NCBI RefSeq assembly: GCF_036174265.1
Contig: NZ_CP108055.1
Span: 4,216,001 to 4,280,000 of the forward strand
DNA: 64,000 bases
Direction: 5' to 3'
Origin: Streptomyces sp. NBC_00285
GTDB lineage: Bacteria; Actinomycetota; Actinomycetes; Streptomycetales; Streptomycetaceae
Shown here: piece by piece, positions 59,066 through 64,000 of the stretch
Numbering within the stretch: the first letter of the stretch is position 1
Layout: every line of letters starts with the position of its first letter
Translations under genes and position numbers: made by a program
Notes under the pieces: model-generated
Databases searched by the model: none
Seen by the model: only the letters and a program-made list of their open reading frames with translations
What the model was told of the DNA's origin: nothing

Positions 59066-59297
59066 CGCAGGCCTCCCTCAGAAGCGGCACGAGGCGTGCG
59101 GGGACGCGAATCACCGTCTCATGGTCAGGGATGCCCCTGGCGTGTCCGGGCGCGGTGTTCTCCACACACTGGGTCCGCGTCACTTCGTCCGCCGTGTAGC
59201 TCTGAATCACGATGTCCCCGCTGTCCAGATCCACCCATGCCGTTGGGGATCCGTTCTTCCCTGTGTCGGGGTCGATACCGATGAAGCGTAAGCGCAC
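59040..59297 (-). CDS. Small hypothetical protein with an early TTA codon
   Basis: An 85-residue protein (VRLRFIGIDPDTGKNGSPTA, then DSGDIVIQSYTADE and IRVPARLVPLLREACDAAE). It holds the slot that DUF397 takes in other modules and may be its functional substitute. The GTG start at 59297 has GGGAGG upstream. Codon 3 is TTA (59289-59291), so the whole leftward operon may depend on bldA tRNA if translation is coupled. It is divergent from the graspetide precursor gene, 215 bp away. Confidence 0.75.
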   Translation of the reverse strand: MRLRFIGIDPDTGKNGSPTAWVDLDSGDIVIQSYTADEVTRTQCVENTAPGHARGIPDHETVIRVPARLVPLLREACDAAERTQL

Positions 59298-59397
59298 AAC
59301 TACCTCCCACTGGGCGTGCGTTGATGTGCACCAAGTTCGCTCCGGTTCGATGCGGTGTCAAGAGCGCGTAGGAGCAAAAGGCCTCCTTGAACCATCG

Positions 59398-59415
59398 TGT
59401 GCACATCCATGCACA
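59398..59415. promoter_or_regulatory. Inverted repeat in the shared promoter region of the graspetide operon
   Basis: TGTGCACATCCATGCACA has the 6-bp arms TGTGCA and TGCACA around CATCCA, about 98 bp before the precursor ATG and 100 bp before the divergent GTG. A related GATGTGCACC stands near 59321-59330. It is a good candidate binding site for the adjacent XRE-DUF5753 regulator. Confidence 0.5.
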
Positions 59416-59512
59416 TCGCTGGCAGTGGAACACATCGCGCCCCTAGCGTTCCCATGCTGGGCCTGTACGCGTGGGCGTGCCCAGCGAGCCCGTCCATGGA
59501 GAGAGAGTCCAG

Positions 59513-59728
59513 ATGACAGCCGTAACCCCCGAAACGACACCGTTCGCCATGCGGTTCGCCGCGCGGCAGACCAGCACGGCTCCGGACACGGACGGCGTGA
59601 CCTACGACCCAACGTTGCAAATCGCCTTGACGGCGGTCGGCAACCCCTGGGCCGATCTCATGGCCAACGACACGAGCAGCAACACCAACAGCGACAGCCA
59701 GAACGACGAAGGAACGGATCTCTGGTGA
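59513..59728 (+). CDS. Graspetide (ATP-grasp-modified RiPP) precursor peptide
   Basis: A 71-residue precursor of the putative ATP-grasp-target RiPP type. The leader has PFAMRFAARQ at residues 10-19 and YDPTLQIALTAVG at 31-43, which fit the P-F-x-x-R-x and Y-D-P-x-x-Q-x-A leader motifs read by the ligase. The tail from residue 53, DTSSNTNSDSQNDEGTDLW, is the likely core: seven Ser/Thr and five Asp/Glu in 19 residues. The ligase would form side-chain esters between them. GGAGAGAGAG lies upstream of ATG 59513. The stop overlaps the ligase start (GTGA), so all three genes are coupled. Confidence 0.88.
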   Translation: MTAVTPETTPFAMRFAARQTSTAPDTDGVTYDPTLQIALTAVGNPWADLMANDTSSNTNSDSQNDEGTDLW

Positions 59729-60675
59729 CGGTTGCCGCCGAGGGGTCGGTGTTGGTCCTCACGAACCGGCTCGACGCAACCGCGGATTCGGTGGTGTCGT
59801 GGTTGAACGACCGCGGGGTGCCTGTCTTCCGCTGCGACACGGCGGAGTTCCCCCAGGAACTCACGCTGTCCGCCACACTCAAGGACGGTTGGAACGGCGT
59901 TCTCGACAACGGAGTTCGCCGGCTCGACCTCTCCGATGTGAGAGCGGTCTACTACCGCAGGCCCGAGGAGTTCCGGCTGCCCGGCGGCATGTCCGAGGCT
60001 GAGCGCCGGTTCGCTGCCGCACAGTCGCGGGCGGGCTTCCTCGGGGTGGTCGCCTCCCTTCCCTGCTTGTGGATCAACCATCCCGCGCGGGAGCAGCAGG
60101 CGAACTACAAGCCGTGGCAGCTCAGAGCCGCTGAGGAGCTCGGACTCAATCCGCCCCGGTCGATCGTGACCAACGACCCGGTATCCGGACGCAAGTTCGC
60201 TGCCGATGTCGGCGCTCCCATCATCACGAAGTCTCTGGGATCCCCGGTGGACACGGTGGTCGTCGAACCGGACGAGTTCGATGACTCGGTCCGCCTCTGT
60301 GCTCATCTCTTCCAGGAGTGGGTGGACAAGGCGCACGAGGTACGGCTGACAGTGGTCGGATCGCGCTTCTTCGCGGTGGAGATCCACGCCGGGTCGGACG
60401 CGGCTCGGGTCGACTGGCGGACCGACTACGGCAGCCTCACCTATCGCCCGACAGTTGTCCCAGAAGCCGTGCGCTTGCGAGTGAAGGCCTTCATGCGCCA
60501 ATTCCAGCTCACCTTCGGCGCGTTCGACTTCGTCGTCACACCCGAGGGGGCATGGCGGTTCCTAGAGGTGAACGCCAACGGTCAGTGGCACTGGATCGAG
60601 CAGGAGACAGGCATGCCCATCGCCCGCAGCATCGCCGAACTACTGGAGAAGGGCACAGCGAATGGCAGCCGGTGA
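59725..60675 (+). CDS. ATP-grasp ribosomal peptide maturase (graspetide ligase)
   Basis: A 316-residue ATP-grasp enzyme. The N-terminal domain has VLVLTNRLDATADSVVSWL and VRAVYYRRPEEFRLPG; the central domain has LWINHPAREQQANYKPWQLR, where Lys and Arg bind ATP and the peptide; the ATP-grasp core has ADVGAPIITKSLGSP, HEVRLTVVGSRFFAVEI and the metal-binding FLEVNANGQWHWIE (E-x-N). It activates Asp/Glu side chains as acyl phosphates and esterifies Ser/Thr of the precursor. GTG 59725 overlaps the precursor stop; an upstream open frame exists but has no ribosome site. It overlaps the methyltransferase by 14 bases. Confidence 0.92.
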   Translation: MTVAAEGSVLVLTNRLDATADSVVSWLNDRGVPVFRCDTAEFPQELTLSATLKDGWNGVLDNGVRRLDLSDVRAVYYRRPEEFRLPGGMSEAERRFAAAQSRAGFLGVVASLPCLWINHPAREQQANYKPWQLRAAEELGLNPPRSIVTNDPVSGRKFAADVGAPIITKSLGSPVDTVVVEPDEFDDSVRLCAHLFQEWVDKAHEVRLTVVGSRFFAVEIHAGSDAARVDWRTDYGSLTYRPTVVPEAVRLRVKAFMRQFQLTFGAFDFVVTPEGAWRFLEVNANGQWHWIEQETGMPIARSIAELLEKGTANGSR

Positions 60676-61867
60676 GTCACCTGGGCCAGGGGCGCTCCTC
60701 AGTCAGCTCGTCAGCGACTTGGCTGCTGACGCGACGTTGCGAACCCCCGAGTGGCGCAGGGCCGTCGGGGCAGTTCCCCGTCATGTGTTCCTGCCCGAGT
60801 TCTTCCGGGATGCTCCGGGCGCCGACGGGGTGACCGAGTACACGTGCGTTAGCCGGGATCGCACCCCTGACGAGTGGCTGCGCCTCTGCTACGAGAACAA
60901 GACGTGGGTGACGCAGCTCGACAACGGGGCCACAACCTGGGCCGGTTCTCCGGTGAGAGGGATCCCGACCAGCTCGTCCACGCTGCCGGGCTCGGTCGTG
61001 CGCATGCTCGAAGACCTCAACATCGGGGACGGAATGTCGGTCTTCCAGGCGGGAGGCGGCTCGGACTACTCGACCGCCCTTCTCTGCGAGCGGCTCGGGG
61101 ACGGACTGGTAACCCGAGCCGAGTACGACCCGGCGCTGTCGGGGCTCGGACGCGAGCGGCTCGCGTCTCTCGGTTACCGGCCCCGGGCCGTGACAGGCGA
61201 CGCTGCCGCAGGGTGCCCCGACCGGGCTCCGTACGACCGGATCATCGCCACGTACTCGCCCACGCACATTCCAGCGGCCTGGCTGGAACAGTCGGTCCCC
61301 GGCGGAGTCATCCTCGCGTCGCTCGTCGGCAGTCTCAGCGCCTACGGCTACGCCAGGGTGCGCGTGGAGTCCCCAGAGCTGGCGCGGGGGCGGTTCATCG
61401 ACAGCACCGTTTCCTTCATGCCGGATCGGGACGCGCCGCGGTCCGAGGTGGGGCTGCTGCTTCGGCCGGCGGTTGACGAACGTCAGAACACGGAAGGCCT
61501 GCTGTCGAACATTGCCCCCACTCTGCTGTCGGTTCCGTCACTGATGTGGGCGGTTCAGCTCCGGCTGGCGGGGACACTGACCGTCGGGCTCAGCCTCAAT
61601 GGCGTACCGGGCCGCTGGTTCCTGCACCCCGACGGCTCCTGGGCAGCCCTGGAACCGGGCCTCGGGGGCACCTCGCGCGTCTTCCAGGGCGGTCCGCGCA
61701 GTCTCTGGTTCTCCATTGAAGCGGCCGTCTCGGAGTGGTTCGGTGCCGGATGCCCGGAACTGGGGCGATACGGGCTCACAGTGACGCCCGAAGAGAACGC
61801 GGTGTGGCTCGACCGTCCGTCCCAGAGAATCGGCACGCTTGAGCCGGGGCTCACGAGGAGGACGTGA
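60662..61867 (+). CDS. PIMT-like O-methyltransferase of the graspetide operon
   Basis: A 401-residue protein. The N-terminal half is homologous to protein-L-isoaspartate O-methyltransferase: an SAM loop at VFQAGGGSDYSTALLCERLG, then RPRAVTGDAAAGCPDRAPYD and the PIMT-typical IPAAWLEQSVPGGVI. About 200 extra residues follow (GLLLRPAVDERQNTEGLLSN, WFSIEAAVSEWFGAG), as in methyltransferases from ATP-grasp RiPP operons. In fuscimiditide-type pathways such an enzyme methylates one Asp, which then closes to an aspartimide. The same step is inferred here. ATG 60662 overlaps the ligase gene. A hairpin terminator lies about 95 bp downstream. Confidence 0.9.
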   Translation: MAAGESPGPGALLSQLVSDLAADATLRTPEWRRAVGAVPRHVFLPEFFRDAPGADGVTEYTCVSRDRTPDEWLRLCYENKTWVTQLDNGATTWAGSPVRGIPTSSSTLPGSVVRMLEDLNIGDGMSVFQAGGGSDYSTALLCERLGDGLVTRAEYDPALSGLGRERLASLGYRPRAVTGDAAAGCPDRAPYDRIIATYSPTHIPAAWLEQSVPGGVILASLVGSLSAYGYARVRVESPELARGRFIDSTVSFMPDRDAPRSEVGLLLRPAVDERQNTEGLLSNIAPTLLSVPSLMWAVQLRLAGTLTVGLSLNGVPGRWFLHPDGSWAALEPGLGGTSRVFQGGPRSLWFSIEAAVSEWFGAGCPELGRYGLTVTPEENAVWLDRPSQRIGTLEPGLTRRT

Positions 61868-61961
61868 AGGCCGTTTGCGGACCGGCAAGGTGTGCGGGTC
61901 TGCCCACCTGGTCGGCAGTGAGGCCTTTCAACCACCCGCGTGGACTGGGCGGTTGTCCGTC

Positions 61962-61990
61962 CGCCTCACCGCGTAGGACACGGTGAGGCG
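61962..61990. terminator. Bidirectional terminator after the graspetide operon
   Basis: CGCCTCACCG and CGGTGAGGCG form a perfect 10-bp stem with a nine-base loop, between the methyltransferase gene and the convergent 49-aa gene. Confidence 0.75.
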
Positions 61991-62002
61991 CGGCGGAACT
62001 GC

Positions 62003-62152
62003 TCAGCGGCGGCCGCCTCGGAGCTTGCCCAGTAGGCGTTTGGCCTGGGCCTGGCGGCGGGGGTCGGATGCCGCGCGGCGGGCCTGTTCGACCGTGCGGC
62101 GGCCCTGGGGGCTCCTTGCGAACTGCTTGATGCGTTGCAGGATGCCTGGCAT
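62003..62152 (-). CDS. Conserved 49-residue basic small protein
   Basis: A short gene read from ATG 62152: MPGILQRIKQFARSPQGRRT, then VEQARRAASDPRRQAQAKRL and LGKLRGGRR. It is strongly basic and helical, a form I recognise as a common small actinobacterial protein; no function is known. GGAAGGAG lies six bases before the ATG, and codon use is normal. Binding to membranes or nucleic acid would fit the charge. It is convergent with the graspetide operon. Confidence 0.75.
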   Translation of the reverse strand: MPGILQRIKQFARSPQGRRTVEQARRAASDPRRQAQAKRLLGKLRGGRR

Positions 62153-62218
62153 GGCGGCTCCTTCCGTCGGTGCTGGCGAGTGTGCTGCCTGGGACTCACC
62201 TACCCGTTGAGGGGCGAG

Positions 62219-63085
62219 TCAGCCCTCCCGGCCGGTGAAGGTGCTCGGGGCGTCCAGGAACGCTGCGGTGGCCGTCACGAAGCGGGCGGCGTCGTCGAGC
62301 CAGGGGAAGTGTCCGGCGCCGGGCTGGACGACGAGTTCGGCGTTCCGGAAGAGGTTCGCGAACTCGGCCATGGTGGTGGGAGGGGCTCCCAGGTCGGCTT
62401 CACCGGCCAGGAGGAGGACCGGCGAGGTGAGCCGGGCGAGTGCGGCGCGGGTGGTCTCCGGGTCGAAGGCACCCTCGGCGCCGTAGGCAGCGACCACGTC
62501 CGGGTCCATCCGCTCGTCCCCGGCGACCTGGTGCGCCTGAGCCGCCTTGTCCCAGCGGCCGTAGGAGAACGGTGCGACCGCCTTCCAGCTGTCGGCGGTG
62601 GCTCTGCCCGCCACGATCGCCTCCAAGGCCGCGAACGCATCCGGGAACCACGTTTCGTCCCGGCGGAGTCGCGCCGTCTCAAGCCGCAGGTCCCCCGTGA
62701 TCGTGAGGCCGACGGCCCTGACGCTCGGGGTGATCAGCGCGAGCTTGTCGGTGTTCTCCGGGTGACGGCTCACGTAGAGCGCGGCCAGGTTGGCGCCGGC
62801 GCAATGCGCGAGCAGGTCCATCCGGTCGAGGCGAAGGTGTTCACGCAGGGCCTCCACGTCGTCGACGAGTCGGTCGCAGCGGTAGGAGGTGGTGTCCCGC
62901 GGTGTGGAGGACCGGCCGGTGCCGCGGAGATCCAGCCTGATCAACTGCCGGTGTGCGGAAAGGCCGCCGAGGTCACCGAGGTATGCGGAATCCGTCGGGC
63001 CGCCGGGCAGGCAGACCAGCGGACGGCCGTCTCCGAACACCTGGTAGGCGAGCTCGGTCCCGTCATACGCGGAGAAGGTGGGCAT
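62219..63085 (-). CDS. Alpha/beta hydrolase with a cysteine at the nucleophile position
   Basis: A 288-residue alpha/beta hydrolase of the proline-iminopeptidase-like group. The oxyanion strand is LVCLPGGPTDSAYLG, then DLRGTGRSSTP; the acid Asp is in LLLAGEADLGAPP and the His in PGAGHFPWLDD. At the nucleophile elbow the sequence is LLAHCAGANLA: Cys95 (codon TGC) stands where relatives have Ser. Cys nucleophiles occur in dienelactone hydrolases, so it may be active with altered specificity, or be a degraded serine hydrolase. ATG 63085 is chosen; an in-frame ATG at 63121 would add 12 residues. Substrate unknown. Confidence 0.82.
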   Translation of the reverse strand: MPTFSAYDGTELAYQVFGDGRPLVCLPGGPTDSAYLGDLGGLSAHRQLIRLDLRGTGRSSTPRDTTSYRCDRLVDDVEALREHLRLDRMDLLAHCAGANLAALYVSRHPENTDKLALITPSVRAVGLTITGDLRLETARLRRDETWFPDAFAALEAIVAGRATADSWKAVAPFSYGRWDKAAQAHQVAGDERMDPDVVAAYGAEGAFDPETTRAALARLTSPVLLLAGEADLGAPPTTMAEFANLFRNAELVVQPGAGHFPWLDDAARFVTATAAFLDAPSTFTGREG

Positions 63086-63263
63086 GACCGAAACCCTGTC
63101 AACGACGTTCGGGCCGGGCAACCGGGTTTCCCTGGTGGGCCTGCGCTGCCGTACGCCCTTGGAACGGAGCAGTCGCTGGACAACTCCCTGACGACGTACC
63201 TGAAACCGGGCGACCGGCTCGTCGCCTCCATCCGCGTTCCGGCGATGTGCCCGGGCTCCCGCG

Positions 63264-63905
63264 TCAGTTCGCGGGCTTGTGGGCGAGGATCTGGATTCCC
63301 GTCACCGCGTGCCCGTTCATCGTCGGCACCGTGAGGGTGCGGCTTTCGGTGATCTCGAAGTCGGCGAGCAGGGCGGAGAGCCGTTCGCGGGAGTGGTGGC
63401 GGCAGGTCGCCCCGTCGTTCGTTCTGAACACGCCGTAGGTGCCATGGACGTCGGCGTCGCGGTCGTAGCGACGGCGGTTGCGGTCGTCGGACTGGAGGAG
63501 CAGGTCGCTGATGTAGAGGGTGCCGCCCGGGCGCAGGAGGCGGTGCAGGTCGGTGATCAGGTGGTGTTGGGCTTCGTCGGCGGGGACGCAGGTCAGTACG
63601 GCGAAGAGCAGGGCCACGTCGAAGGATCCCGGTGAACTGGGGAGATCGGCGGGGGTCGTGAAGCACAGGGTGGGGTGTTCGCGGCGGGCCCTGCTGATCA
63701 TTTCCGGCGAGGTGTCCACACCGGTGAGGTTGTCGAAGCCGTGCCGTGCGAGGTCGGACATGACACGGCCGTATCCGCAGCCGTAGTCGAGGATCGCGGC
63801 GCGTCTGTCGAGACCGTTCAGCCAGGGCAGGTGGAGGGGATGGGTGAAGGTCTTCGTGGTCGCGGCGGCGTTCCAGTAGGGGATCTGGCTGTCCGGGTTG
63901 GGCAT
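63264..63905 (-). CDS. Class I SAM-dependent methyltransferase
   Basis: A 213-residue methyltransferase of the Methyltransf_11/25 type. The SAM-binding motif is AAILDYGCGYGRVMSDL, the acidic residue binding the ribose is in LTGVDTSPEMI, and the family motifs SFDVALLFAVLTCVP and LLRPGGTLYISDLLL follow. The N terminus PYWNAAATTKTFTHPLHLPW resembles small-molecule N- or O-methyltransferases. GGGAGG lies nine bases before ATG 63905. It seems to stand alone; the neighbouring hydrolase is on the same strand 178 bp downstream. Substrate unknown. Confidence 0.87.
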   Translation of the reverse strand: MPNPDSQIPYWNAAATTKTFTHPLHLPWLNGLDRRAAILDYGCGYGRVMSDLARHGFDNLTGVDTSPEMISRARREHPTLCFTTPADLPSSPGSFDVALLFAVLTCVPADEAQHHLITDLHRLLRPGGTLYISDLLLQSDDRNRRRYDRDADVHGTYGVFRTNDGATCRHHSRERLSALLADFEITESRTLTVPTMNGHAVTGIQILAHKPAN

Positions 63906-64000
63906 GATGGGTGCCTCCCTTGGCGTAGGGGTCAAGGTCCGTAGGAGTCCCGTAAGTGGCTGTACCTGTGGGCCTGTTCGGCTTCTGCGGCGGCCCGGGT

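Noticed and set aside
59212..59724. A longer N terminus for the ATP-grasp ligase
   Set aside because: The frame is open upstream, but it has no ribosome site there and would run through the precursor gene. The GTG at 59725 overlaps the precursor stop as in related operons.

Overview
The window is about 64 kb of high-GC actinobacterial DNA, almost certainly from Streptomyces. Supporting this are the GC-rich third codon positions, frequent GTG and TTG starts, Tat signals on secreted enzymes, rare TTA codons, the Scr1/DUF397 regulatory modules, and an almost complete tip-glycan locus (lpmP, SPFH protein, NlpC/P60 protein, cslA, glxA, cslZ) in the gene order known from S. coelicolor SCO2833-SCO2838. 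All functions are inferred from sequence and from knowledge of the families; no database search was run.

Layout. 0-10.8 kb: the end of an EAL protein, a luciferase-like monooxygenase, then a catabolic/uptake module. This module has two paired Asp/Glu-racemase-like enzymes, a D-2-hydroxyacid dehydrogenase, an amidase, a DUF3830 protein, a polar-compound ABC transporter (EhuBCDA type) and an IclR regulator. 10.9-17.1 kb: two identical tRNA-Lys(CTT) genes flanking the start of the tip-glycan locus. Each is followed by broken copies of its own 3' half; one copy has been read into the end of an acyl-CoA synthetase gene. 12.8-22.4 kb: the tip-glycan locus. 22.6-33.4 kb: a GAF-ANTAR regulator with two TTA codons, class F-like and class E sortases with candidate substrates, a HAD phosphatase, a ROK regulator divergent from a Gfo/Idh oxidoreductase operon with a clear operator between them, a FAH-family hydrolase and a YidC paralogue.

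33.7-49.6 kb: secreted glycosidases (GH30-like, GH5 with LacI-type operators), a STAND ATPase beside a SpoIIE-type phosphatase, an ECF sigma factor with a membrane-anchored partner, and two nearly identical SDR genes in direct orientation about 7.6 kb apart. 49.7-54.4 kb: a restriction island that looks AT-richer than its neighbours. It holds two tandem NaeI-like endonucleases, Vsr, a C5 cytosine methyltransferase and an McrA-like HNH nuclease. 54.4-59.3 kb: a run of Scr1/WhiJ-type regulators (HATPase, XRE-DUF5753, DUF397, DUF6879), partly duplicated. 59.5-61.9 kb: a compact three-gene RiPP operon. It encodes a 71-aa precursor, an ATP-grasp ligase and a PIMT-like methyltransferase, which together predict an aspartimide-type graspetide with an unfamiliar Ser/Thr/Asp-rich core. 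The window ends with a 49-aa conserved small protein, an alpha/beta hydrolase with a cysteine at the nucleophile position, and a SAM methyltransferase.

The strongest candidates for new biology are the graspetide operon with its divergent regulatory cassette, the double NaeI-like island, and the tRNA-Lys 3'-half repeat family.
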